NCBI GenBank assembly: GCA_009760855.2
Contig: WPIO01000007.1
Coordinates: 5,592,001-5,656,000 of the forward strand
Length of the DNA: 64,000 nt
Direction: 5' to 3'
DNA from: Cristatella mucedo
Taxonomy: Eukaryota; Bryozoa; Phylactolaemata; Cristatellidae
Of the stretch, positions 1 to 13,400 are shown one piece after another. A program made the translations under genes and the position numbers. Each line of letters opens with the position of its first letter. The stretch's first letter is position 1. The notes beneath the pieces were generated by a model that did not search any database, was not told the DNA's origin, and saw nothing but the letters and a program-made list of their open reading frames with translations.

Positions 1-1144
1 GGGAGCGAAGATCAGAGGTTGTATCATTCGGAATACAGGTGTATTTTATGATCGTATATGTGCTGACTTTTCTAAGAAGCTGTATACCCGAAGTAGAAAG
101 TGGCTCGGGACAGTTTTGTCGGATTGATTCACGTTTGTTTGGGAAATACAAGGCTGAAGGCAATGAGCATCTGGTTCAGGCTCAGTTATACAGAACTGTA
201 CCAGAAACGTTAAATACAAATTCCTTAAAGAAATTATCCTTGACACCATCTTGAAAAACTTAAGGGGATAATTGGAGATTTTCCAAAGGAGAAAGATTAA
301 ATCCTGCACTGGGATAAAGTAGACTTTGAACGTCATCATCAATGACAATGGAAAAATGTCGGAATAATGTATTTGGGAGCTTTTATGAGGAAGCGATTTC
401 TGTACAGCTAAAAATATAGAACTTGTATTCATCATTTTCACAGACGAGTGTAGCCTGGCTGGAGGTGCTTGCACTGCTACAACTGACTGTCAAATTGAGT
501 ATCCGTTTTCGATGAGGCATTATATCAATGTATCGAGCCCTTCGGGTTCACTGTCTTACGGATATGAAGGGATCTGGTTGGTTGCAAACAGTGACAAGTA
601 GCTTTTCGACACTCGCTGTGCTGAATAGATAACAGGCTCAACCAAGCTAATAATGAATCGCCAAAAGAATAGGCAGCCACACATGTAGTGAAACGCATGC
701 ATTATACACCAGCCAGATGAGCTCATGACTGCTTAGTCATTCGTGGTTCCTGAATTACAATGGCTAGGAGCAGGTTATTTTATTATCTATGAATAGGCGA
801 TAAGATAGTATGATACTTGTGACAATAGGTCAGGTGGGTTTTTAGCTTCAAGTTAGTGAGGTATACGCTACACCTGATGCTGAACACCTCATGTGCCAAT
901 CAAATAGACATATTTGAATACCTATGTGCACTTGCTATGTTAAGATAGTATAGCTCTTTTTTATGGCCATACTAAGTTTTTCTGCTGCTGTCGAAGCGGA
1001 AGCTGCGACTTGCTTGCCAACACTAGAGGCACCGGATTTATCGCCATCTGTTAAACATAGTCGATGACTGGTTCCGTTACAGCAAGCGCTATAGCAGTGG
1101 CCACGGATCTTAATCAGAAGCCACAGCAGATCGCTTGTATCAGT
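1..1144. other. Left-edge stretch with no recognised gene
   Basis: No exon with family motifs or paired splice sites could be identified. An open frame on the minus strand at 46-474 has no recognisable domain. The plus-strand translation near 420-470 contains a FIIFTDECSL-like string that faintly recalls DDE transposases of the Tc1/mariner group, but this is too weak for a call. The C-terminal exons of the GH1 gene would lie in this direction or further left. Confidence 0.4.
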
Positions 1145-1955
1145 AATACAGCGGAATCAAGATGGTAATAGTAATATTAATCATAAAAATACATTTGATA
1201 TATCGCCCTCAGAGAACTGAATCACTTTTCTAGGCACTTTACATTTGCTGCGAGGAAGAACGATCGAATTGTCAGTAATAGCATGTTCAATAAACAACAA
1301 ACATTATATGGTTAGGGGTGAAATGCACGGGGTCAGTAAACAAGTATGGTTAGTGGCAGCCTGCACAGAGTCAGCACGCATAAGCACATAAAGGACGAAG
1401 CACAGGCACCCACTAAATGCTGTGATAAATAGAAGCGTTTTTAGTTTCTTTTTAAATATGGTCAATTCAGATGTCGTGACGGAAGTCGTGAGTAAGTTCC
1501 AGGCTTTGAAAGCAGACGAACTGTAGGCATGGTCTCCAAATGATTTGAGGTTTGCACGAGGCATAGGTCCACAATTAGATTCGGTTAAAGTGGACGGTTC
1601 GTTGCTAAGCCTGGTGGGGGAGTAGACCTGATAGGTACGCTGGAGCCAAAGAATGGAGGGACCAAGAATTGAGTGACAAAACCTTGAAGTCGGTGCCTTG
1701 CTTGACTGGGAGCCATTGCAGGTTGGTGAGAAGTGGTGAGATGATGCAACTCCGACGCTCACGACAGACAAGCCTAGCAGCAGAATTTGGCATCAGCCCT
1801 AAGCACCTGATTGCACAGGTCAGTAGGCCGGCAAGCAGAGAGTTACAGAAGTCGAGACGGGATGTCACAAATGCATGGATCAATTTGGCACTCCTGTCTG
1901 AACAAGGCCAGCGTTTAGCAATGCTATGTAGCTGATAGATGAACGGCAACGTTCC
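1145..1955 (-). mobile_element. LINE A copy, 5'-truncated (CR1/L2-like non-LTR element)
   Basis: Read on the minus strand, this matches the end of the nearly complete LINE A at 39135-42717: the RT thumb region (LDFCNSLLAGL, SAARLVCRERRSC, LQWLPVKQ), the 3' UTR, and the tail that pairs CGCCCTCAGAGAACT with the complementary side. The tail at about 1148-1260 ends in an A/T-rich run. The frame is broken several times, so the copy is dead. 5' truncation is usual for LINEs. Confidence 0.85.
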
Positions 1956-3636
1956 TGACTATTGAATAATGGGATGGACTGTTCGTCTCAAGTAGGCGCT
2001 GCCGAACTTCCCAGCCTCGGAATAGAGATGTTTGCTGCGGTCAAAAGCAGGCTTTTAGCAACCTCAAAGGAAGAAGGTGAAGGATGTTTTGCCTCGCGAT
2101 CGTTGTTGGTAATTGCCGCCACATTCGCAAGTATGCCTCAGGGAAAGGCTGGGTCGGTGATGAGGCAGTGGTTAAAGAATGCGTATGGGGTCCACTTAAA
2201 GTTGCTTACTCAGTCGAAACATCTGTGTTGCCCGAACTAGAAGAATCAGTAACCATTGAAAGCATTTCTCCGTTGTCAAATTGTCTGCAGTATGTTCGCA
2301 TATATCGTAGCTTGTCATTAGCCAAACTGCCTACAGCACCGATAAAGAATACGACCTCAATCCTAGGAAGAGGCTTCAGTACTTTCTGATTTTTATTTTA
2401 AGTCTCGTCTGAGATTTTCGGGTGTTTTTTGTTAAAGAAACTGGGTCACACACCGAACCAAGCATGACCCATGGGCGTAGGTGACGTCGCCAACTCACTG
2501 GAGCAATCAACGATAATACTCGGACCTGTCCCATCTGAGAAGTTCTCACAGCCAAGAAGATCTGCTAGAAACCAGAGATCTGCTAGATTGCAAGAGATCT
2601 GTTGATTCGGACACAGTACCCTATTGTTAGTATGAATAGCTGCATCTGAAGAATGGATAAGACCCTCATGGCATTGCAACCGACGTGGCGCCTCATGCTC
2701 ATCTTGCCACCAAACCTAATTGATCTCACAAATTGAAATTACTATCAGATTGGCAAGCAGTACTAGCAGCAAGCATAATTGCAGCCTGCGTAATCACAAA
2801 AGCATATAAATTATTAGTTACTAGATTCAACCTCCATTGAATATATATTGTTTTCTCTTGATTTTGGATGCTTCAATATTAATCTTAGGGACTAGATCAC
2901 CCTATAAATCCGGCTTTTGATTCAGCTAAATGTTTCTTTTTTTAATTAACATGGCTTCGCTCTATACCCGGTAAGAATACCCTTGTAGATGGTCGTAAAA
3001 AGCAGTATTCTGGATGTTCCAGCAGCGTTATCTGTGTTCTTGAACAAACGTGGAAATGGCAGCTTACGTTACTCAAAACTGTTTATTTTGTCATAATAAT
3101 GAACATTGGAAATAATAAGACATCTGCAAAAACCTCCTAAGCGAAGTAAATCTCTTTATTGGCACGTCACTTAAGCTGAAAATGAAAAATATTCATGGGT
3201 TAGTTCACGTTCAAGATTAGCGCTTACAACGCATACAATCGCAATTTACGCTTAGGAGGCAAATACTGTGAGGAACATCTGGATTGTTAGCTTCTTTTTA
3301 CATGTTTACAAGTCAGGGGATTGATACCGTCAGGCGAGCACGAGTGACTGCCTTTTGCATTTGGCAAACCTAAGGCGTGTCTCCATGGTATTTGATGTTG
3401 TTTTTTAGGCACCTGTAAAATATCTCGCAATTTATACATCCTACCGATTGGCACCATCCACTGATATTTTGGGTTGTAAGGACCTTTTAACCATAATTTT
3501 TCAAAAATTCTGTTGATATGAGTAGCGAAGCCAAGCCAGCAAACTGTAGGCGGAAACAGCTGAATGGCGAACATGCTAATGCAAAGCATCGTAGGATGAA
3601 CGTCACGATCTAAGCGGTGGAGCCACGTCGGAATGA
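1956..3636. other. Unassigned AT-moderate DNA
   Basis: I see no supported gene. Short open frames at 1962-2389 (+) and 2446-2679 (-) lack domain signatures. The stretch 2940-3630 contains a 100-codon minus-strand open frame (3287-3589) without a convincing family match. Confidence 0.35.
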
Positions 3637-3850
3637 AATGTAAAGCAATTTATTACCGTCTGTAACTCCACAAAGCTACAAGGACTGTGCGGGTCTTACG
3701 CAGGAAAGTTGTGTTGTGCTCTTAAAGCCGAAGCGGCTTCCGGTAGGTATTCGTTAGCCAATGGACTTCATCTCAAACAACAAATAGAAATTGAGAAGCA
3801 TAGCTGAGCCAGATAAGCAATTAAGGTAGTGAGTAGCAAGAAAGTTATAG
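3637..3850 (-). mobile_element. LINE B 3'-end fragment
   Basis: The minus strand carries the LINE B 3' UTR: the GAAGTCNNTTGGCTA block, the CCGAAGCCGCTT-like block, CTGCGTAA...CCCGCACAG and the end GTAACTCCACAAAG read in antisense. The same order is seen at 32517-33055, 10018-10231, 11240-11720 and 43990-44157. Only the 3' end is kept. Confidence 0.7.
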
Positions 3851-4095
3851 ATAGAGCAGCTGCGATTACTCTTTTATGTGGATGGAACCAAGGTTATGTG
3901 GATTTGGACTAGTACAGCAGAATCAGGAGTGCTAAAAGAAATATTCTAGATGGATCTCATCTCTAAAAGATGTCTGTTATGGAGATCTCTTCTGAAATAG
4001 CTGCTCGCACTAAAGGCAAAGGTGGTCATTGCATCAAGCTTACTAAGGACAGCAATTTAATTAGCAAAGAACAGGGTGGATTACTATGCACGTAC

Positions 4096-4279
4096 CTTTC
4101 TGATACTGGCGAAAGGCGTCGTAGGCTCGATACGCTCGAGCGTGCGATCTGATGACGTTGTGTGCACACTTGTAGGCGTTGACGCCATTTGGATCATTCC
4201 AGCCCGGAGCGTGGCTTCCGTAGTTGTATCCAAGATTGCATATTACCCACGGTTCGTTGAAGGTCAGCCACCATTTGAC
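4096..4279 (-). CDS. GH1 gene exon 4 (catalytic acid/base)
   Basis: The exon starts after TTCACAG and ends AAAG|GTACGT in phase 1. It encodes [18 protein letters not shown], then [27 protein letters not shown] and a final QYQKG. The glutamate of NEP is the acid/base residue of the family. The next expected block (KVGI/ISL type) was not found on the minus strand to the left, so the following intron probably runs beyond base 1 or the exon is too short to spot. Confidence 0.95.
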
Positions 4280-4407
4280 CTGTGAAGGAGCAGCTGCACA
4301 TTTCGCCAAAGCTTAGTACCATCTGTGTGAGTGCCAAAAAATGCTCCGACGAGCTTTTTCCAGTCGCTCTGTGATATTACACGAAGTTACCGCATCGAGA
4401 GAGAGAC

Positions 4408-4479
<72 letters not shown>

Positions 4480-7400
4480 AGAGATAGAGACAGAGAGACA
4501 GAGACAGAGAGACAGAGAGACAGAGACAGAGACAGAGAGAGAGACGGAGAGAAAGAGAGAAAGGGAGACAGACAGAGAGAGACAGAGACATAGAGAGTGA
4601 GAAAGAGAGAGAGAGAGACAGAGAGAGACACATCGAGAGAGAGAGACAGAGAGAGAGACAGAGAGAGAGAGAGGCTGGCACGATAGAAAGATGTAATTTT
4701 AAATTGCAGAGAAACCAGAGGCCGTCTCAAGTGGGAGTGATCCGTGATGGTAGTTCAATTGAATTCTCTTGCATTGGGAACATTGACTGGGTTCGTTTTT
4801 TCGACGGCTGTCTGCATTCCAGCATGCGTCGGATTTTGCTTCTACGAGGTCGGCACGGCTCCTTACCCATGAAATTCTCGTCTCTGCTCTGTTCACAGCC
4901 ATTAAAATGCTAGCAATTTAGAAAGAGCCGAGACAATTAGCTTTGGCCCAGCATATTGTGGGAAATATAGGTGTGCCATCACGACAGAGGCACTTTCTGC
5001 TACAGATCCGCGACAGGCAGCCTCTGGGACATGTACACTTTCAAAAGTTTTTATATCTGCAAATCGGACATTTTGTAAAGAATAAATATACCCGAAGTGA
5101 ATGACATCCTTAGTCGCCGTAAATGTTATGGAATTCGGCGTTTTGCCATTGGTAAATCAAGAGCAGTCTTACTTCTAACTTCGCCTGATATGTTTACAAT
5201 ACCGGTGGTCTTAGAGACGAAGTTTCCAAATTTAACGTTGCTATTTCTTATTAATAGATGACAGAGATCGTGTAATTTCTATCTTAATGCTCTAAGCAAT
5301 TTTTTGTCAATGCGAAGCTATCATTGAACGTGATTAGCAAGGAAATTTTGCAATCCAGTGATAATATTATGCTCGCCTGCCTACTCGCCCATGCCAGACT
5401 CGAGCGACCAGGAGATACACGTTGCGTGTATCTCCTGGTCGCTGCTCTAGTACGATTCTAATGTTGGGATCGCATGGAAACTCGCTTCGATTAACGCCTC
5501 AGCAAGTCGTCACAGCCCTCCAGCAGGATATAGCTCTCCTTATACTTGCTCGGCAGTACTTCCCTGAATGCCTGGTGGCCATCCGGGAAAGTCAGAGACC
5601 GGGATTCCGCTCTAGGGGCTAAACCGTTCATTCTGGTTTACCGGCCTCTGGTGGGCCATCCAGCTGGGTGCCTCCAGCCACAGGTTCGCACATCGCCTGG
5701 GGACCTTGCTGCTCCTACCTCAACGGCGTCATTGTTGGTAGGCATATAAGAGAACTCCAACTGCCGCAGCGGCCGATAGCCGCCGGTGCACCAAAGTTGC
5801 ACAGCACTGCAGAAAGTGGGTCGGACGATGGGAAGACGTAACTCCCATCACCAAACTGGTTGCTAGGCTCCTAGCTAAATTAGCGAGACAGCTCGCTTCT
5901 TGAGCGTGCTGAGCGGATAGACCGGGTGCAAGTCGGCCGCTCAAGCGGGGCGCTCGAGCTTCACGATCCAGGTCTTGGTTTGGAGTCTTGCAAGGGGCCA
6001 ACCTTTTTGCCTACTGCGAGCACGAGCGACAGCCGTTAAGGCTCTCCGGCCTCAATATTAGCTATGCTGCTAAACCAGCTAACCTTATAATAATTCAACC
6101 TTAATTTTACCATCGCACTAGCGTGCGAGCGACCTAGCTGACAGCCACGTGAGTACCACCCCGTCTGGCTGCTCTGTCACACTTCCTCCCTCACATGCCT
6201 ACCTGGTCGCCGAGCTCGCGGTAGCACGTCCTGGCGTATTCCTCGAACAGGTCAATGATGCTGTCGTTCAGCCAGCCGCCTTGATCCTGGAGCGTCTGCG
6301 GCAGGTCCCAGTGGTACATGGTGACCAGCGGCTCGATGCCACTGTCACGCAACGCCTTGGTCAGGTTCTTGTAGTAGGCCATGCCTTCCTGTCGGTAGGT
6401 GGCATTTGTGCCGTCGGCCATCACGCGAGACCACGATATCGAGTAGCGATAGTGTTTGACCTGCGGCGAGTGTAGGGGTGGAGATTTCGGCAGAGCAGCT
6501 GGGCAATGCATACGAGCGTGGACACGCTTCGGCCGCTGCCAAAACTTTGCCGCCTTCGGCAGACCGAGGTGGACGGTGATGGAGCTGAACGCATGGCCGT
6601 GGGGAAATTAAAGTCAAGCAACACCGAGCTAAATTCGCCATTGAGCACTGGAGACTTGCTGCCCTTTATGTCCACAGCAGGCCATCAGCGACAGAGTAAG
6701 CCTCAATGCGAATTTGTCCGCCAGAGCACGAGTATCATGAATGTGAGAGAAATAACACTCGACAGGGCCTCTCTCGCGGCGCCATAGGGATCTGTGATGG
6801 AGAAGACACTACCACGTGCCAAGGTGCACAAGATTTATCTTTCGGACCACTGCTAGGAACGTGAGCCAGACGGCTGAAGAGATGCCAAGACGGCCACCTG
6901 GCGTATCGCCGTAGCCTAACTTATATTCTCTCCTGAGTCTCATTCATAGGAAAGTGCTTTCGCTTCGCCGTTCAGGTAACTGGTCCGCGTCCTGCAGCAG
7001 GCAACTTCCAGTAATGCCCACTGCAGTGGGGGAGGGGCCAACGCAGCTATCGCTCATCTACTGCCCTATCAATGAGGCTTTAAAACCAGCAGCTCATCAC
7101 CTACCTTTCCTGAACTCTTGGCTCTACGAGTACATGTTCTTTCCAGTGTGCGTACTTCAAGAGCGCTTGTTCTCAGTATAGCTTTTAGTCTGTTTCATGA
7201 CCTCGTAAAAGTTAGTTCGATGATGGAGGATGCAGTGCGGACAAAGACAGCTTAGAAACACTACTTTTGTCGCCTTCTCTAGCTGCATGCAACCTCTGAG
7301 CCCTAGGTAAGTGTGGCTAAGGCTGCATAATAACTTAAGCGAGATCACAACCTGCTTGGGAGAATGAAAATCATCTAACCATGAGCTGTAGAGTGGATGA

Positions 7401-10400
7401 GGAGTGTTGACAGGTCATTGCAACTAGATTTCTGGAGTGGCGCCCCAGCAGAAGACACTTCAGAGCTAGTTTTTGTGATTTAATATACCGCGAAGACGTC
7501 AGCATCTGCTCGTAAGGATGCTATCCTCAGCAGCCTGACGTAAGCTAGATCTCATAAACGCAGTTGTGCATAGAGCTTACGCCCATGTCTTTCATTAGCT
7601 TGATGTCTTCATTATACTTGTGATAGCTGTCGCATGCGGTGTCACCATTGGAGCCGTCTCTGATCTTTCCCGCTGTTTTGGAGAATGTGTCCCAAATGCT
7701 GGGACCTCTGCCTAAAAAATGTAGATAGTGAAATCAGCCGTCATTGGCAGCAGGGCACGTGCTTTCTAGCCAGCACACCAATACTGAGGGAGCTTCGTCG
7801 CTAAAACCCAAAACAAAGTTTTGTCTAGACACTCGCCAAACCCTCACCCTGTTTGTGCGAGATCTCATGTGTTCACACGCCTGAATGTATTTGGTTTTTC
7901 CGAAATTGCCTCCCTGTCTCTTATTAGGTGATGACAGCACTTACTTTCATAACCCAGCCGATCTAATGAGCGTCAATTGTATGCTTCTGTTGCTCACTGT
8001 TAGGTCCCTTCATTGCCTAGCGCCGGGTAAACTTACTACTAAAAAGGATTCCTACTGAAGCTTCCCATCTAAAAAACTGCTCCTCTGACTAAGTAGCTCA
8101 ATTTGCCTAAAACTAACTTGCAATTATTGGCGATAGTAAAACATGCAATTCATTAATACAGCGCCGTCAGATAACTGGATATATATCCAGGCGCTTTGCT
8201 TGTGCCTCATGACTCGAGCTTAAGACCTCGGTGTTCAAAGGCGAGAACCTTAGTGCATTTATTTTTCATGATACTAAAGCGCGGAATTTACGATTAAACT
8301 AAATTACTGACTAAACCCAGGGTTAAAGATGCTAAAACAATAAGCGTAAATGCACCTGTTCAGCACAGCATTCTCTCTCTCTTTCGTGTGAATATTCTCA
8401 TATGTGGTTTTCGTGCAATTTTTATACGGAAATTTTTAATTGAAATTATACCAGTCTAGTATTTTTGTATTGCATTGATATTTGGTACTCATGCGGTACG
8501 GCGCTTCACAAACTTTCTACTTATATTACCATAATAGCTTGGATGCCCGAATCTAGATCAAATATGTCACCACGTGCTCATACTTCCAAGTATTGTGACT
8601 AAATTCTGCTTAGCATGAAATACAAAATTAAATATAAACTGAATAAATAGCCTCGTTTCTATAACAGCAGAATAGTCTTTGAGGCCTTCACTGTCACTTG
8701 CGGTGAGCAATTTAGAATTTCTTGCAGCAGATCGTAAACCCTCAACCCCGGATCGTCGATAACGAGCATCTTACCCCACGGCTAAGACTGAGGTACATAA
8801 GCGGCTCTGATTCTGCCAGCAGTATACGTCCCTTTTAAAATCAAATCTCGTACAAGAATTGCCAAATCTTAAGACCCTGCAACTTATTACTGTCCGCAAA
8901 AAGTAGAATCCTCTTCACTTCTACCCAATTTCCGTCCGACCGTACCTCGTGAGGGCAGTGGAATGCTACAACATAACGCTAGCCAGTATTCTTCGTGATT
9001 TCTTGTCTCCCTCGCAAAGAATTTGCACTTCCTCACCTTGCCGATCCTCTCTGGTTTACTATAGAAGTAGGCTAACTAGGACTGCAAAGCCTAAGTTTGA
9101 AAAGCTCATGGGAACTCTGAGTGCTAACTGCCCACCAACTGACACTTGACGTCCATAGGACGGCTGTATCGTTCCAACCAATCAAACTTTTTCTTACGTA
9201 ATTTCCCTGTTCGTCGTCTGTATTGACATTGTTAAAATATATGTGAATCATAAAAAATATGCATATATCGACCATCAGCCTTCTTACTGACCGGTCTCAA
9301 GTCAGCATCTTAGCTAGCTCTCCTCTCGAGACGATGTACCAGATGCTATATATTTACAAACACACACGTGTGTGTGTGTGTGTGTGTGCGCGCGCGCGTG
9401 CGTGCGTGCGTGCGTGTGTGTGTGTGTGGAATGGCGTCAGCAGCAGCCGACGCTGACGACCCCTTGTGTTTATCGGAAGTGTCTATGCCCAGCAAATAAC
9501 TAGGCGATGAAGTTCCGATTTGTCTGGTTCACTAATATCGAGAGCTCATTTAAGGCATTGCTTACATCGTTTTGATGAAAGTTCTTGGCCTGCAGGCTTG
9601 ATTTCCGGTCAGGCCACCTAGGCGCTGATTTTGTCAGCAGCAGCCGACACTACCATACCTGCAGGTACTACTTCGCTTGGGCCGGCTACAGTTCCTCCGG
9701 CCGGTCCTCATGCTTGCTCATCAACAGCTTATCACGTCGGCGGCAGTCCCCTCGGTGGGTTTTAAAGCCACCAGCTAGCAGCCTACCAACTCAGTCGGTG
9801 CACCGGCTTTGGATGCCGCTGAACACTCATCGGTTACCGTGGGCGCTCACGCTCACGCGGCCCTGGTTTCTTTAGCTTTCCAGTCGGCTTCCGGTCCCTG
9901 CGACGGCAACACCTCGGTGACTGGTGGTGCCCCGGTAGGCCGGGCCGCTACTGCAATTCGGAAGCCTGGTAACAGCCGGCTAGTTGTTGTCTTGCACTAG
10001 GATCGACGAATTACAGCAATGTAAAGTAATGCATCTCCGTCTGTAACTCAACAATATCATAAACACCATGTGGGTGTTACCCAGTAGAGTTTTGTATAGC
10101 GAACTCACAGCCTAAGCGGCTTTCATTACGCATTCGGTTAGCCAACAGACTTCGTCTCACGCAACAAAGATAAAGTGGAAAGCTATAGTCGGCAGTAGGA
10201 GAGTAGTTGTCGTTGCGTAAGAAATCAACACAATCCGCCTCAATCCGCTCTAATTAGGCGACTAACGACCGGACGTAAGCGTTGCCGAGCTCACATTTTT
10301 CACTTATATTGTAGTAAATATTTGAATTTATCTGTCCACTAAATTTCACGTCGCTGGGCAACCGCCCACTCATGCAAATTAGCTTTGACGCGGGTGCCTA

Positions 10401-13400
10401 TACCCCAATCTACTGCAATCTGCCACGATTCATTCTAGTTCCCGTCAAATACGCCACAAATTAGCTTCAAACAACTAAACTAGGCTACACGTACATTGTA
10501 CCCAGAAAATTTCACGAGATTCCGCGTATACGTTCTCACGAAGTTCGCTAAAATAAGATTGTAGTGGCCCAGACCAAAACCACAATCTGCTGCAATCCAC
10601 TGCATTCTACCATGCAACGAAAGAAATCCTGGTCGAAAAGTTTCTTTTTTGATTGCATGTGACAGCACACTCTGCGAAAATTGCATTAAACAACTTTCAC
10701 TTGCATTGGCATCACCGTTTTCGTGCGATGACCTGCAATCGACTGCAGAAGCCCGGGCCATACTGCAATCCACTTTAATCCACCGCATATAAAATTGAAA
10801 TACATTTCTCCAAGCTCCGGTTTTTATGGCATATTAAAGCGCACAGTGCTGTGTGCACAATCAAGCAAAATAAATAAAAATTTGGAACCTCGCACTGTGG
10901 CAATGTGCGGCAACGGCCTGAAATTACCTCGAAAACTACCACAATCCACTTTATCACACTGCAAATAATCCTCAAATCGCCAACGCTAAGCTCTAATTGA
11001 TATTGCATGCATTTAGGACTAGACTCAGTTCCAAGTGCATCCACAGAATTTTGCTCCATTATGCGCGCGAGATCTCATGCAATGAATTGCCATCGACTGC
11101 AACGACCCGGTCCCATACCGAAATCCACCTCAATCTCCCAAAATCCGCTGCAATTCGCTATACAGCGATCAGAACGAACGCGTACACTAGAAGCTCTAAT
11201 TATGATTGCACACTGCTCTCTTTTTCGGTTATTGCATATAGTTCTTACGCTGACCCACAAGGCCCGCTACGGCTTGGCTCCTTCATACCTAGCTGAACTG
11301 CTGCATCAGTTTCAGCCTATTCGCGCCCTCAGGTCCTGTGTGGACAATAAATTAGCTGTCCCATCCCTACGCTTAAAGACCGTTGGCGACAGAAGCTTTA
11401 GCTCTGCAGGTCCTAGACTGTGGAACTCGCTTCCATAATTCTTACGCAACGACAACTACTCTCCTACTGCTGACTATGGCACATCCTTTTCAGCGGTCAT
11501 GAGCTGCTACTTCTATGCTACTCACTACCTCAACTGCTCTCCTGACTCCGCTATGCTTCCCATTTTCTCTTTGTTGCGTGAGACGAAGTCTGTTGGCCAC
11601 CGAATGCGTACCGAAAGCCGCTTAGGCTGTGAATACGCTATACAAAACTCTCCTGCGTAACACCCACATGATCTTTATGACTTTGTGGATTTACAGACGG
11701 AGATACATTACATTAAATTACTCGCATAACTTCACTGTAATTACTTTGGCCATTGTGTAGCAATTCACTGCAATTGACTGCCACTACCCGGGCCAGTTCG
11801 TCCCTGTAGAGCAACCCGCCAAAAACGACCAAAATACGCACAATTTAGGCTCTGATAGTGATTGCACGTGTCTCTGATTTTTGGTTATTGTGTAATATCA
11901 CTGTTTTATTACAATCACCTCGATTTTTTGACAGCAATGCACTGCAATTGACTACAATGGCCCGGGTCACTACCTCAATTAACAGCAATCTGATGCAAAA
12001 TGCCCTGAAATCGGTTTCACGATGCTCCCATTTTTAATGCATGTTGCAAAGTACACTGGTAAAAGTCAACTAAATCATTTTGAGCAGTTGTGCTTTTACA
12101 ATCTCGGGCAATACGTGGCAATTTACCGAAACGGCTCGTCTCGAATCTGCAACCCTCAACAATCCATGGCAAGTTGACACTAAATTAGCTGCACAATCTT
12201 CCAATTGTCATCGCATTTCCAATTTCTTTGTGCTAAAAGTGACATCGTAGGAATTTCAAGCGATTGCCCACGTTAATTGTCAACAATGCACGGCAATCGA
12301 CAGCAAAGGCAGGGACCAATACCGAAATCCGTGGCAAGTCGATAAGAAATCGGCTGCACCAAGCTCCAATTCTCATTCCACGTAACATCTTACTGCTTGC
12401 ACACATACTTTCAACCAGCTCTGACCGTACACTCTTGGGCAATGCATGGCAATTGACAGCAATTACGTGGGCAAATACGGCAATCCATTTTGGTCCATCG
12501 CAAATCACTGGAAAGTGACTGAGCCAAGATCCAATATATCTGAGCGATCACAGCCCGCTGTGTTGAAATTGCAACAAAATCCTACCAACCAATCCGTACG
12601 TTCAATCACGAGCAATGAACGGCAATCGACAGCAATGTCGTGGGCCAATAGCCCACTTCCCTGAAAACTGAAGAGAAATTGGCAGTGCTGAAGCCTCAAT
12701 TGTCATTACATATAACTTTCCGCTTTTCCCAATGTAAAACCATGGAATTTTCAAGATGCTTTGCTTGTTAACTGTCGGCAAAGCACGGCAATCAACAGCA
12801 ATGGTGGGAGCCGATAGCGAAATCTTTGGAAAATGTACAAGATTGGCTGCAATAAACTGCAACTCGCATTTCTAGTAACCTGTACCTGTGTGAGCGCATA
12901 ATTTTCACCCGCGGTGTTCATTCAATCGACAGCAACGCTCGGCTATTGACCGCAATGGCCCGAAGAAATACGCCAATCCGTAACGGACAGTTACAAATGG
13001 ACCAACAGTTGCTGAGTGAAGCTCCAACTTTTCTTGCGTATTGCACAACATTGCATTGAAAATGCAGCCACGTCATTGTATGCAATCGAAAAAAGGCACA
13101 ACCGGGCAATGCATGGCAATCGATGTTAATGGCCCGGTCTTTGCAGAAATCTGGTTCAAATTTGCTGGAAATTGGCTGTTTGAATTTGTAATTATCCTCC
13201 CAAATAACGCTCACTGTGGGCCCACATGCTGTCGTTTTCCGCGTTCATTATTGGGCAATCTGTGGTAATCGACGGCAATTGCCCAAGATAATGCAGCAGT
13301 TTACGATTATTTGTGATACAATTACAACCAAAGCTGGTGGGAGAAGATCAAAGTTTTCTTACGCAACAGTGTGCTGTATTAAAAGTTCAACCGCATCCCA

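Larger units (their letters stand above)
4280..6202 (-). other. GH1 intron 3
   Basis: The 1.9-kb intron contains a (GA)n tract (TC-rich in the sense direction) starting about 110 bases upstream of the exon 4 acceptor, a perfect short hairpin at 5403-5443, a GC-rich unassigned block at about 5400-6000 and a decayed SINE1 end at 6004-6090. No other coding sequence is recognised. Confidence 0.7.

Noticed and set aside
46-474. 142-codon minus-strand frame and a FTDEC-like string on the plus strand
   Set aside because: No domain continues on either side. A decayed DDE transposase is possible but cannot be supported.
3287-3589. Candidate fifth GH1 exon (WLGFATHINRIF...KGPYNPKYQWM)
   Set aside because: The spacing faintly recalls the GWFAHPIF...GDYP block, but the key glycine-tryptophan and aspartate residues do not align and no acceptor with the needed phase was found.
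4313-4730. Ser/Leu-rich and Arg/Glu-rich open frames over GA/TC tracts (also at 28940-29455, 50415-50963, 55118-55904, 57419-57987, 58252-58513)
   Set aside because: They are translations of dinucleotide repeats. Such frames stay open on both strands without coding for anything. Only the SLC7 exon inside the 55218-55904 frame is real, and its borders are set by splice sites.
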